A stretch of 64,000 bases of DNA, from positions 77,335 to 141,334 of the forward strand of contig MNSZ01000058.1 in the NCBI GenBank assembly GCA_001916715.1, written 5' to 3'. Every line of letters begins with the position of its first letter. Positions within the stretch are counted from its first letter, which is position 1. Positions 41,783-49,902 of the stretch are shown in pieces. Source of the stretch: Firmicutes bacterium CAG:24053_14. GTDB taxonomy: Bacteria > Bacillota > Clostridia > Oscillospirales > Oscillospiraceae. The notes beneath the pieces were generated by a model. That model had not been told where the DNA came from and ran no database searches. It worked only from the letters and a program-made list of their open reading frames with translations. The position numbers and the translations under genes were made by a program.

Positions 41783-42066
41783 CCTCTTGCGCCGAAAGTA
41801 TTTTGCCGGGCGGAGTGCTCAATTCCTCCCTGCTCAGTGCCTTCGGTGCTCGCTATTGAGTTTCGCAGATGACGCCGCGGACAGTCTGCGTCAGTCCCCC
41901 CGCATCAATTCCGAAACTGACTTTGCCAGGCATATTTTGCGGTTTCCCCGGGATCGGGAAGCAGATACTCCGATGTGGGCTTCGTCGTATCACGATCCGA
42001 AGAGCGCCGCAAGCGTGCATAGCGGTTATCTCAATAATAGGTCAGGCTCGCACCCTCCCAATAAAT
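41783..42066 (-). ncRNA. large structured-RNA candidate
   Basis: A 284-bp gene-free stretch, GC-rich and full of complementary arms on the minus strand. The ends pair: GGGAGGGTGC (42059-42050) with GCACTCCGCCC (41818-41808). Inner hairpins include CTTCG.TCGT/ACGACGAAG (41980-42002), ATCGG/CCGAT, GTCAGT/ACTGAC and GACGC/GCGTC. An intrinsic terminator follows at 41745-41782. I find no promoter just upstream, so it may be processed from the flavodoxin transcript. I cannot name the class; size and pairing suit a stand-alone RNA. Confidence 0.6.
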
Positions 42067-42077
42067 GAAATACAGTA

Positions 42078-42581
42078 TCAGTGCTCGGCGCACCATTTGA
42101 CGATATCGTCAACGCACCAGCAGGGCGGCTCGCCGACACCTGTGGATGCCATTTTGTAAGTAGCCTTCTGCGCATCGCTGAGGTTTTCCTTGCCCTCGAA
42201 GCGAGCCGCTATCTCTTTGTTCTTTATCTTCATTATAAATCTGAAGTGCGGCGGAAGCTTATTGATATTGAATGCACCCTGGCGCGTAAATACGGGAACA
42301 TCCGCGCATACCGCGTTTTTCTCGCGGCAAACTTCCTCGCTCTTTGCGGAAACGGGGCTCATGCCGACCTGGACGACGGCGCCGATATCATACTTCTTTG
42401 CAGCCTTGTCATAGCCCATGATCTTGCCTGCAAACAGCCAGCCGACATAAATTATCTTCGTATCGGCAGGAATATACTCTTTGCCGAGAGGGAATGCCGG
42501 AATATGCAGGCGTGCCGAGAGAAGGTCTGCGTATTTTTTGCAGGAACCGGTCGTCGATTTGTAAACTATTGCGCTGAACAT
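42078..42581 (-). CDS. flavodoxin-domain protein
   Basis: A 167-residue protein. The N-terminal FMN phosphate-loop region YKSTTGSCKKYA fits a flavodoxin fold, and IIYVGWLFAGKI suits a core strand. The C-terminus has three cysteines (CWC and C), unusual for plain flavodoxins. Likely a redox or FMN-binding protein with no clear partner. The start at 42581 follows GGGGG at about ten bases; the frame runs 16 codons further but without support. It may share its transcript with the RNA candidate downstream. Confidence 0.75.
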   Translation of the reverse strand: MFSAIVYKSTTGSCKKYADLLSARLHIPAFPLGKEYIPADTKIIYVGWLFAGKIMGYDKAAKKYDIGAVVQVGMSPVSAKSEEVCREKNAVCADVPVFTRQGAFNINKLPPHFRFIMKIKNKEIAARFEGKENLSDAQKATYKMASTGVGEPPCWCVDDIVKWCAEH

Positions 42582-42757
42582 AAAACTATACCCCCTGTAT
42601 TGTTTTTTAATTTGTATATAGAATAGCACAAGTGTTTGTCAATTTCAAGACTCACAGGGCCGCGAAAGTGTCAATTTGGTAAAATTTTTTCTTTTAGAAT
42701 AAGTACGCTCACTTCGCAGATAATAATAACGAACATTTTTATTTGGAGGTTCAATAA

Positions 42758-42931
42758 ATGACACCTAAAGAATTATTGTATATTGAAGACGCGCTCGGTC
42801 ACACGAAATTTCTTATGACGCAGTGCAGTCTCGCGGCAAACCAGCTGACCGATCCTCAGCTGAAACGTCAGGCTCAGCAGCTTATAAGCGAAAACCAAAA
42901 GCTTTTCACGAAGTTTTTCAATCTAGTCTGA
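42758..42931 (+). CDS. 57-residue spore-coat-associated small protein
   Basis: A short helical protein that begins MTPKELLYIEDALGH and is rich in Gln and Leu. The ATG at 42758 follows TTTGGAGG. It precedes a CotF-type gene by 12 bp, and such helical small proteins commonly precede coat F-like genes in Clostridia. The 42582-42757 gap upstream shows no clear sigma-A promoter, which would fit control by a sporulation sigma factor (inference). Confidence 0.75.
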   Translation: MTPKELLYIEDALGHTKFLMTQCSLAANQLTDPQLKRQAQQLISENQKLFTKFFNLV

Positions 42932-42943
42932 GGAGGACAAAAT

Positions 42944-43195
42944 ATGAACGATCGAGATATAATGGAGAACCTGCTTCTAACCACTAAGGGCGTGTGTGAC
43001 CTTTTCATGCACGGTGCGATAGAATCAAGCACCGACAATGTTCATCAGACCTTCTGCACCGCACTTGGCAACAGTCTGAGCATGCAGGACAGCATTTATA
43101 AAGAGATGTCAAGTCATGGCTGGTATTCCTCCGAGCAGGCCCAGCAGCAGCGTATAGATCAGGTAAAGCAGAAGTTTTCCGCACCGCAGGCATAA
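42944..43195 (+). CDS. CotF-like spore coat protein
   Basis: An 83-residue member of the coat F family. It has the conserved run MENLLLTTKGVCDLFMHGAI and the C-terminal YKEMSSHGWYSSEQA. The fold is a two-helix, ferritin-like hairpin in longer relatives. It is probably part of the spore coat. AGGAGG precedes the start. It is the second gene of a two-gene unit, ended by a hairpin at 43201-43220. Confidence 0.85.
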   Translation: MNDRDIMENLLLTTKGVCDLFMHGAIESSTDNVHQTFCTALGNSLSMQDSIYKEMSSHGWYSSEQAQQQRIDQVKQKFSAPQA

Positions 43196-43200
43196 GCTGA

Positions 43201-43220
43201 CCGCAGGCATTTGCCTGCGG
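43201..43220 (+). terminator. hairpin after the coat genes
   Basis: CCGCAGGCA and TGCCTGCGG form a 9-bp stem with a 2-base gap, then TTTA. A weak terminator between convergent genes. Confidence 0.55.
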
Positions 43221-43239
43221 TTTACATAACATTGTCGTA

Positions 43240-44085
43240 TCACTGTTTTTTGATCCTGCCGGGGCTTACGCGAAACGTCTTGGTGAAGGCTCTGTGGAAC
43301 GCCGAGTAATCAACAAAGCCGCATTCGGCAGCGGCCGCCGAGGCGCTCATCCCCTCGCGGATGAGCCGCGCAGCCAGCACAAGTCGCTTTTGCCGTATGT
43401 AATTGTGCACCGTGCAGCCTGTCTGAGCCTTGAAAAGGCGCATGAAGTGATAGCGGCTCAAATAGCACAGCGCCGCCATATCATCAATATTAAGCTCGTT
43501 TGTCAGGTTCTCGTTTATATAAGACAGCGCCGGGGCTATCTTACCTCCCGAATCCGCCGAAACATCCTCATAGCTTTTATCACTGAGCATAATGCGGTTT
43601 AGCAAAACCAGAAGCTGCACGAGCATGGTGCCGCGCAGAAGCTGCGCGCCGAAAAGCTCATCGTTCTGAGTATCCTCAAGCCGCTTGAGTGCATCCTTCA
43701 GCATGCCGACGCTTCCTTCATCCGGGCGCATGAGGCAATAGCCGCGCTTTTCGGCCGAGGCAAAGCAGTCCATCAGTCCTGCGTTCGGCGCAAATCGCTC
43801 AACATAAGCGGAATCGAGATATATTATTATCCTCTCATACGGTACCGAAAGGTCGATCGCCGCCTTATGGATCATATGATGGCGCACGAGCAGGATATCC
43901 CACGGCTCAAGCTTATATGCTGTGCCCTCAACGGTGTAATCGACCTTGCCGGATATGAGGATGACGATCTTATCAAACTCGTGAAAATGGAAATCCTTTT
44001 CCTGCCCGGAGCTGTCCTTTAAGTGAAAAAGTCTGAAATTCTCGTTCAGATAGCCGTCATTGCTGTATTTATACCGTTCTGTCAT
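43240..44085 (-). CDS. AraC-family transcriptional regulator with cupin domain
   Basis: A 281-residue regulator. The N-terminal cupin (about 20-110) includes HFHEFDKIVILISGKVDY, a ligand-binding fold. The C-terminal AraC domain (about 180-281) has two helix-turn-helix units, with LNIDDMAALCYLSRYHFMRL and SASAAAAECGFVDYSAFHRA. The ATG at 44085 follows GGGAG. It is divergent from the DAACS symporter, whose promoter region has two TTTGCAA repeats 33 bp apart, so it probably regulates uptake of the symporter substrate (inference). Confidence 0.88.
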   Translation of the reverse strand: MTERYKYSNDGYLNENFRLFHLKDSSGQEKDFHFHEFDKIVILISGKVDYTVEGTAYKLEPWDILLVRHHMIHKAAIDLSVPYERIIIYLDSAYVERFAPNAGLMDCFASAEKRGYCLMRPDEGSVGMLKDALKRLEDTQNDELFGAQLLRGTMLVQLLVLLNRIMLSDKSYEDVSADSGGKIAPALSYINENLTNELNIDDMAALCYLSRYHFMRLFKAQTGCTVHNYIRQKRLVLAARLIREGMSASAAAAECGFVDYSAFHRAFTKTFRVSPGRIKKQ

Positions 44086-44129
44086 CACAATGCTCCCAAA
44101 ATGTTCTCACAAAGGATTATATAGCATTA

Positions 44130-44169
44130 TTTGCAATGTTTCAAGCACTATCGTCAATTTACTTTGCAA
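44130..44169. promoter_or_regulatory. paired TTTGCAA direct repeats (possible AraC-type operator)
   Basis: TTTGCAA occurs at 44130-44136 and 44163-44169 in the same orientation, 33 bp apart (about three helical turns), between the divergent genes. The second copy lies at the -35/spacer of the symporter promoter. Confidence 0.4.
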
Positions 44170-44186
44170 ATACATGCGAATATAAT
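44158..44186 (+). promoter_or_regulatory. promoter of the symporter gene
   Basis: TTTACT and TATAAT are 17 bp apart. The -10 is perfect; the weak -35 suits an activator-dependent promoter. Confidence 0.55.
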
Positions 44187-44217
44187 TTTCACAGAAAAAC
44201 TTTTAAGGAGTGCAATC

Positions 44218-45513
44218 ATGGCAAAGAAGAAATCTTTCTTTAAAACCTACGGTTTTATAGTATTCATGCTCGCCGGTATCGTCGGCGGCTGTATCGTCGG
44301 TGCGCTCAACCCCGTCGTCAAGGACGCATCGGGCGAGATCATCGACAAGGGCGCAACCGTTCTCGAACCTATCGGCACGGTTTTCATAAACCTCATGTTC
44401 TGCGTCGTCGTCCCCATGGTGTTTTGTTCGATAGCATCGGCTATCGCAAACATGTCCAGCGCAAAGCGCGCAGGCAAGGTCATGGGTCTGACTGTCGGCA
44501 CATTCTTCGTCACCGCTGCAATTGCGGCCGTTATCATGTACGTCATCGTACGTCTGTGCCCCGTTGTCACCGGCGACTATACCATAGTCGAGGGTGAAGT
44601 CAGCTCAACGCTGAGCGTGACCGACATGATCATAAACTTCTTCACCAAGCCCGACTTCGGCGAGCTGTGGAGCCGCAAGGCTATCCTTCCTCTCATCATT
44701 GCCGCGACCTTCTTCGGCTTCGGCATTCAGATGACCGGCGGCAAGGAGAGCATGGTAGCAAAATTCCTTGATAACCTCACGGCCATTCTCATGAATGTCG
44801 TGAAGATCATCACCTATTATGCACCCATCGGCTTCTTTGGCTTCTTTGCCTATCTTGTTGCTACTTACGGTCCCGACCTCATCGGAGACTACAGCCGCAC
44901 GCTTATCATCTACTACGTTCTGTGCTTTGCATACATGTTCATCTTCTTCCCGATCTATGCTCGCTTCGGCGGCGGCAAGGGCGGCGTGAAGGCCATGTGG
45001 AAGCATCTGTTCCGCCCTGCAGCCGTCGCCTTCGGCACCTGCTCTTCCGTTGCAACCATTCCCACGAACCTTGAGGTCTCCGAAGAGACCGGTATCTCGA
45101 AGGAGGTTTCGAACATCGTCGTTCCTCTCGGCGCAACTATGCACATGGACGGCTCGGCAATGAGCGCGATCATAAAGGTCGCATTCCTGTTCGGCATATT
45201 CGGCATGGACTTCGGCACCGGCCAGGCGATATTGGCAATTATCGTTGCGGTGTTCTCCTCCGTTGCAATGAGCGGCATTCCCGGCGGCGGCGGCACAGGC
45301 GAGCTTGTTCTGTGTACCCTGTTCTTCCCCGATCAGCTTGCGGTCGCCTTCCCCATCGCGCTGGCTATCGGCAACCTCGTCGATCCCCCTGCAACAATGG
45401 TAAACGCAGCCGGCGACTATGTTGTTTCCTTCATCGTTGAGCGCTTTGTCAACGGCAAGGATTGGCTCCAGAAGAAGCTTGCAAAAGACGGCGAAAAGAA
45501 AATCGAGGCATAA
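44218..45513 (+). CDS. dicarboxylate/amino acid:cation symporter (DAACS family)
   Basis: A 431-residue secondary transporter with eight membrane helices and two re-entrant hairpins. The HP1 motif is CSSVATIPTN, the helix 7 motif PLGATMHMDGSA, and HP2 SGIPGGGGTGE. These bind the carboxylate substrate and cations. The Asp of helix 8 is in NLVDPPATM. Substrate is a C4-dicarboxylate or acidic amino acid; the nearby fumarase and malic enzyme favour the former. The start at 44218 has AAGGAG; the upstream extension is not supported. Its last 97 bp overlap a convergent amidase frame. Confidence 0.9.
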   Translation: MAKKKSFFKTYGFIVFMLAGIVGGCIVGALNPVVKDASGEIIDKGATVLEPIGTVFINLMFCVVVPMVFCSIASAIANMSSAKRAGKVMGLTVGTFFVTAAIAAVIMYVIVRLCPVVTGDYTIVEGEVSSTLSVTDMIINFFTKPDFGELWSRKAILPLIIAATFFGFGIQMTGGKESMVAKFLDNLTAILMNVVKIITYYAPIGFFGFFAYLVATYGPDLIGDYSRTLIIYYVLCFAYMFIFFPIYARFGGGKGGVKAMWKHLFRPAAVAFGTCSSVATIPTNLEVSEETGISKEVSNIVVPLGATMHMDGSAMSAIIKVAFLFGIFGMDFGTGQAILAIIVAVFSSVAMSGIPGGGGTGELVLCTLFFPDQLAVAFPIALAIGNLVDPPATMVNAAGDYVVSFIVERFVNGKDWLQKKLAKDGEKKIEA

Positions 45514-46097
45514 CTTATCTCTCTGAACTCCCATGCGTCCTCGTGACGGACAAAGTACAGTGGGCATTCCTTGCCGCAGGTGTCATAATGGCGTATCACA
45601 TGCTCTGCGGACAATCCGTATGTATCGCACAGCCACGCCGTCAGTCTGACAAGCGACCGATATGTTGAATCGTTAAATTTGCCGCTCTCGTCCGGGTGGC
45701 AGACCTCTATGGATATCGTATCGCGGTTGCGCTCGCTCGTTGCCGATGATTTCTCGTCGAGCGGGACGCACTGTATCACCTCGCCGTCGAGCCCTATGAC
45801 AAAATGCGAGCTGACCTCGCTGTCAGGGTTATTGAAATAGTTCCGGTTCTGCTGCGCGGTAGTGCCGGGATTTCCGACATAGTGGACAACGATGTCGTTT
45901 ATCTCTTCAAGTTTCACGCCGCGGCGCGAGGCTCCGTCAATATCAATGAGCTGAACATCCACCCAATCCGGCACAGGTTCATCGCGCACGGTGTTTTTTC
46001 GCTCGAACAGGCCTATCTTCATTGCCGCCGCAGCAATTACGGCAAGAACGACTAAGACGGCAATCGCCGTCAGCGCGCGGCTCTTTCTTTTCTTCAT
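45417..46097 (-). CDS. N-acetylmuramoyl-L-alanine amidase with abnormal C-terminus
   Basis: A 226-residue protein with an N-terminal anchor (about 9-29) and an amidase_2 (PGRP-like) domain. Zinc ligand candidates are in DIVVHYVGN, the HYDTCGKECPLYF segment and H at the core. It cleaves the bond between muramic acid and the stem peptide. After DAWEFRE the sequence is unlike the family and runs antisense through the last 32 codons of the symporter gene, which suggests loss of the natural end. It overlaps the secreted-protein gene by 4 bp. Confidence 0.82.
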   Translation of the reverse strand: MKKRKSRALTAIAVLVVLAVIAAAAMKIGLFERKNTVRDEPVPDWVDVQLIDIDGASRRGVKLEEINDIVVHYVGNPGTTAQQNRNYFNNPDSEVSSHFVIGLDGEVIQCVPLDEKSSATSERNRDTISIEVCHPDESGKFNDSTYRSLVRLTAWLCDTYGLSAEHVIRHYDTCGKECPLYFVRHEDAWEFREISYASIFFSPSFASFFWSQSLPLTKRSTMKETT

Positions 46098-46882
46098 AAT
46101 ATTCCTCCGTCGTTGAATGTGTACGCCATGCTGTTTACGCGCAGCGTAAGCGAGTTGACCGCATTCTGCTCAGCCTCGGAGTTTTCTGCAAACGCCGTAG
46201 TATCCAGTCCTCCGGGAAACATCAGATCTATGCCGAATTCGTTGAAGTTTGACTCGTTGTCATTTGTGTTCTCCCAAATTTCGAGTACTTCGGCACCGTA
46301 CATTTGCGCAAATTGACTCACGATGTCCGACAGCTCGTTCGCATCGATCTCCGTTTTTGTACCTGTCTCCCAGCCCGTGCGGTCGCGGTCAATATACAAA
46401 AGCGACAGCAGCGCCCCCGTTTCGTCGTCTATTAGGAAATTCATGCTCCCTGCCCTGTCACTTACGCAAACGCTCCATGCAATCAGCGACGGAGCGCGGC
46501 TGTTAGCTTCGGACATCATAAGCTGCGGCGTCTGATAGGCAATATAGTACTCGCCGTCATTCATCGTTCCGACGCGGTTTACATCGTATTTATTCAAAAT
46601 TTCAATATATTCGAGCGCCTTTTCGCCGGCCTGCTCAGATGTCATGTACCTGCCATCCGAAAGCTCCGTAACGCTGAGCCGCTGAGTGCTCATGAGCCAA
46701 TACTTCTGCGCAAGGCTCACGCTGCCGCGAGTGTTCAGCCCCAAAGTTGCATCGGCATCGGGAATACTCTCGCTTTTATTCAAAATCGCCCTGTCCTGAA
46801 CGGCCGATGCACCGAGCGGAATCCCGAGTCCTATGCACACGGCAAGCAATAAAAGAGCCGCCACGGCTGCATTTTTCCTCAT
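46094..46882 (-). CDS. exported protein of a cell-wall two-component operon
   Basis: A 262-residue protein with an N-terminal hydrophobic signal or anchor (about 5-26). The middle part (about 75-170) has LIDDETGALLSLLYIDRD, reminiscent of PepSY or YycH/YycI-type folds, but I cannot name a family. It lies between a histidine kinase and an amidase with 4-bp overlaps on both sides. It may be an accessory sensor of the kinase (inference by analogy to YycH/YycI). GGAGG precedes the start at 46882. Confidence 0.65.
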   Translation of the reverse strand: MRKNAAVAALLLLAVCIGLGIPLGASAVQDRAILNKSESIPDADATLGLNTRGSVSLAQKYWLMSTQRLSVTELSDGRYMTSEQAGEKALEYIEILNKYDVNRVGTMNDGEYYIAYQTPQLMMSEANSRAPSLIAWSVCVSDRAGSMNFLIDDETGALLSLLYIDRDRTGWETGTKTEIDANELSDIVSQFAQMYGAEVLEIWENTNDNESNFNEFGIDLMFPGGLDTTAFAENSEAEQNAVNSLTLRVNSMAYTFNDGGIL

Positions 46883-48261
46883 TTTGCACCTCCGTTTAAG
46901 TGCACCGTCACGCATGTTCCGGTCTCCCTGCTGCTTTCAAACTCAATGCTTCCGTTGTGGAGCCGGGCAATATCGCTGCAAAGCGCAAGCCCCAGCCCCG
47001 CTCCGCCCTGAGCACGCGAGCGCGACTTATCGACCCTGTAAAAGGCCTCTGTCAGGTGCGCTATGGCTTCTGGCGGTATACCATGGCCGTTATCGCGCAC
47101 GCGGATGATGCAGCCCGTGCCTGTCAGCTGCGATGATATGCGGATAAGTCCGCCGTGGCCGAGCGCCTTACGGGCGTTGTCAATAAGATTCATCAGCAGT
47201 GATTTGACAAGCTCCGGCTCAAGCAGACACTCTCCCTCGTCGCCGCTGCACTCGATGCCGATATCGTTCTTTGCATACACCGGCCGCAGATAATCGGCCG
47301 TCTGCGAAATGAGCTGAGCAGGCGAAACGCTTTTCAGCTCGATCTCGGTGTTTTTCAAAACGATTATATCCAGAAGCTTGAGCGACAGGCTCTCTAGCCG
47401 CTTGCCCTCGGAAAAAATATAGTTTACGGCGGCCGTCTGCTCCTCGGGGCTGAGCGTCTGCGTGCGCATGAGGTCTGCATAGCCTATTATCGAGGTCATG
47501 GGCGTTTTCATCTCGTGTGCGAAGCTGCCCATAAACTCCTCCTGGCGGCGCATTGCGTCCTGAAGCTGCTCGACATTCTCCTCAAGCTTCTGTGCCATAG
47601 TGTCAAAGCTTTCCGACAGCTGGCCTATCTCATCGCCGGTGCGGATATCGGCTCTGTACGACAGCTCGCCCTCGGCGAGCTTTTTTGTTGCCTTTGTGAG
47701 CTTATCCAGCGGCTTTGTCAGCCATAGCGAGATGAAATACGACAGCACGGCGCACACGGCAATGGTCGCCGCAAACACGACGGCATACGTTTTAAACTGC
47801 CCGTCGCGCATCGCGAAAACCGATGAAATGTCGTAAAAGGCGATGAACGCTAGCGTGTCGGCCTCGGTGCCGACGGTGCCGCTGAGCTTATAATAATGTG
47901 CTCCGTCCGGCGCCGTTTCGATCACGATGCCGCTTTCGGTATAGTCCGACGAAAGCTCGATGTTTCCCGACGTGTATTCAGTCACGCCGCCGGATAGAAG
48001 CCTTATCGCCGAAAAGTTTGTTATGCCCATGCCGTCCATCTTCTTTAAAACTCCGGCAATATCCGAGGTGTTGGGCAGCGTGTTTATGCTGTTTACCATC
48101 TCGATCGTGCGCACAAGGAAGCGATACGAGTCCTCGGCGGTCTGCTTTTCCTGCGCAAGAGCCGAGCTGAACGAGCCCCATATCATAACGCTTCCGCCGA
48201 TGCCGAAGGCAAGCGACAGCAGCCATATCATGCACAGCATGATCTTGAGCCGAAATTTCAT
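46879..48261 (-). CDS. sensor histidine kinase
   Basis: A 460-residue kinase. Helices at about 7-30 and 158-181 flank an extracytoplasmic sensor of about 125 residues. HAMP (about 181-232), H249 in AHEMKTP, N box NLIDNARKAL, G1 DNGHGI and G2 GAGLGLAL are all visible. TCTGGAGG precedes the start. It follows its response regulator by 1 bp, and its stop overlaps the secreted-protein gene. With the amidase downstream, it is probably an envelope-sensing system. Confidence 0.9.
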   Translation of the reverse strand: MKFRLKIMLCMIWLLSLAFGIGGSVMIWGSFSSALAQEKQTAEDSYRFLVRTIEMVNSINTLPNTSDIAGVLKKMDGMGITNFSAIRLLSGGVTEYTSGNIELSSDYTESGIVIETAPDGAHYYKLSGTVGTEADTLAFIAFYDISSVFAMRDGQFKTYAVVFAATIAVCAVLSYFISLWLTKPLDKLTKATKKLAEGELSYRADIRTGDEIGQLSESFDTMAQKLEENVEQLQDAMRRQEEFMGSFAHEMKTPMTSIIGYADLMRTQTLSPEEQTAAVNYIFSEGKRLESLSLKLLDIIVLKNTEIELKSVSPAQLISQTADYLRPVYAKNDIGIECSGDEGECLLEPELVKSLLMNLIDNARKALGHGGLIRISSQLTGTGCIIRVRDNGHGIPPEAIAHLTEAFYRVDKSRSRAQGGAGLGLALCSDIARLHNGSIEFESSRETGTCVTVHLNGGAK

Positions 48262-48262
48262 T

Positions 48263-48916
48263 CTAAACCTCCAGACGGTAGCCGACCTTGTTTACGGCCA
48301 CAAGCTTGTGCTCCCAGCCGACCTTTTTGCGCATACGCTGAACGTGGATATCAACTGTTTTTGATCCGCATATATAGTCTCCGCCCCACACGCGCTCGTA
48401 TATGGTCTCGCGATACATCGCAGTACCGGGATTGCGCGCAAAAAGCAGCAGAAGATCATACTCCTTGCGCGTGAGCGGCACTGCTTCGCCCGAGCGGATC
48501 ACCTGCATTGCGTCGGTATCTATCGTAAGGTCTCCTATGCTGATAACGCTTTCTGTTTTGCTATACCGGCGAAGGACAACATCAACGCGCGCTTGAAGCT
48601 CGAGCACCTCAAACGGCTTTACGATATAGTCCTCCGCACCCATGCGCAGTCCGCGCACACGGTCGTTCACCGAGCCCTTGGCCGTTATGAATATGACCGG
48701 TATGCACAGCGGCTTTATATATTCCAAAAGCTCAAAACCATCCACCTCGGGCAGCATGATATCAAGCAGCACAAGGTCGTAAATATTTTCGTCGAGCATA
48801 TCAGCCGCGCTCATGCCGTCAAAGGCGCTGTCGCAGTCATAGCCCGATTTACCGAGGCTCAGCCTGATAAGGTCGGATATCGGTTTTTCGTCTTCAACAA
48901 TGAGAATTTTTATCAT
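48263..48916 (-). CDS. OmpR/PhoB-family response regulator
   Basis: A 217-residue regulator. The phospho-acceptor is D52 in LLDIMLPE, with K100 in YIVKPFE. The winged-helix domain includes RKEYDLLLLFARNPG and the recognition-helix region CGSKTVDIHVQRMRKK. Three possible starts lie within nine bases; the ATG at 48916 has the best spacing from AGGTG. It leads the operon of kinase, secreted protein and amidase. Confidence 0.9.
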   Translation of the reverse strand: MIKILIVEDEKPISDLIRLSLGKSGYDCDSAFDGMSAADMLDENIYDLVLLDIMLPEVDGFELLEYIKPLCIPVIFITAKGSVNDRVRGLRMGAEDYIVKPFEVLELQARVDVVLRRYSKTESVISIGDLTIDTDAMQVIRSGEAVPLTRKEYDLLLLFARNPGTAMYRETIYERVWGGDYICGSKTVDIHVQRMRKKVGWEHKLVAVNKVGYRLEV

Positions 48917-48967
48917 TATCATCACCTACCGTGTGCAGGATAATTTAATATTGCATCAAAACGGCAA

Positions 48968-48997
48968 AAAGCGCAAGCTCATCTGAGCCTGCGCTTT
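48968..48997 (-). terminator. terminator of the DMT transporter gene
   Basis: AAAGCGCAGGCTCA and TGAGCTTGCGCTTT pair with one mismatch, followed by TTTTT on the minus strand, just after the stop at 49018. Confidence 0.75.
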
Positions 48998-49017
48998 AAA
49001 AATATTATTAATTTTTG

Positions 49018-49899
49018 TCACGAGTGCGGCTTTTGAAGGAATTTGAGCTTTGTTTCACTCGTGATTATTGCAATAAATATCAGGCAGAAGCCGAAAGCGA
49101 TATTGAATGTGAGCACCTCTTCGCCGAGGATGACGGATATTGCCGTTCCGAACACGGACTCAAGCGTCAGTATAACGGCGGCCTGTGCCGGCGGCGTGTA
49201 CTTCTGGCCGATGGTCTGAAGGAAGAAGCACAGCCCCGTGCAGATAAAGGTCATATAGGCAATGCTCAGCCATGTTCCCGATGACAGATCATGCGGTGCA
49301 GGCTCGAAAATCGCAGCTCCGATAAAGCAGATAACAGCGCCCGTTGCAAACTGGAGCATCGTCAAAATAAGCGGATCGCGATCTTCGACAGAGCGCGCCG
49401 TTACGATAATATGCAGGCCGTAAAACAGGCCGCAGCAGATCGTGAGGATATCGCCGATGTTAACGCTCAGATCATCGTTAAGGCACACAAAGCCCATGCC
49501 GACAAGGCACACAAAGGCTGCGATCACATTGTATCTGTCCGGCTTTTTATGCGCTATCGCCCAATAGAGAAACGGAACAAGAATGCAATATGTTGCGGTC
49601 AAAAAGGCGTTTTTTCCCGGAGTCGTATACACAAGGCCGTAGGTCTGCACGATATACGCCGCCGAAAGGCATATACCCATTAAAACTCCGCCCTTTATGT
49701 ACTGCTTATCTATCTTTTTTATGCGCGGCAGGCAGGCGATAAACATCATTATTGACGCGCCGCCGAAGCGGATAGCAAGCACCCACATCGGCGTGATACT
49801 GTCAAGCGCATTCTTTAAAATAACAAATGAGCTGCCCCATATAAGCGTCGTGCATATGAGGCAGATGCGACCGATAGCTGCTTTGTTCTGGTTTTTCAT
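49018..49899 (-). CDS. EamA/DMT-superfamily transporter
   Basis: A 293-residue membrane protein with about ten helices in two EamA repeats (opening LICTTLIWGSSFVILKNA). Such carriers move metabolites, often outward. The substrate is unknown. It begins 3 bp after the helicase stop, so the two share a transcript, which ends at a clear terminator. It is not closely similar to the RarD-type protein at 10186-11061. Confidence 0.87.
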   Translation of the reverse strand: MKNQNKAAIGRICLICTTLIWGSSFVILKNALDSITPMWVLAIRFGGASIMMFIACLPRIKKIDKQYIKGGVLMGICLSAAYIVQTYGLVYTTPGKNAFLTATYCILVPFLYWAIAHKKPDRYNVIAAFVCLVGMGFVCLNDDLSVNIGDILTICCGLFYGLHIIVTARSVEDRDPLILTMLQFATGAVICFIGAAIFEPAPHDLSSGTWLSIAYMTFICTGLCFFLQTIGQKYTPPAQAAVILTLESVFGTAISVILGEEVLTFNIAFGFCLIFIAIITSETKLKFLQKPHS

Positions 49900-49902
49900 T
49901 AT

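Noticed and set aside
41787..42159. Short overlapping frames in the fumarase/flavodoxin gap
   Set aside because: They lack ribosome-binding sites and known motifs; the stretch is better explained as structured RNA.
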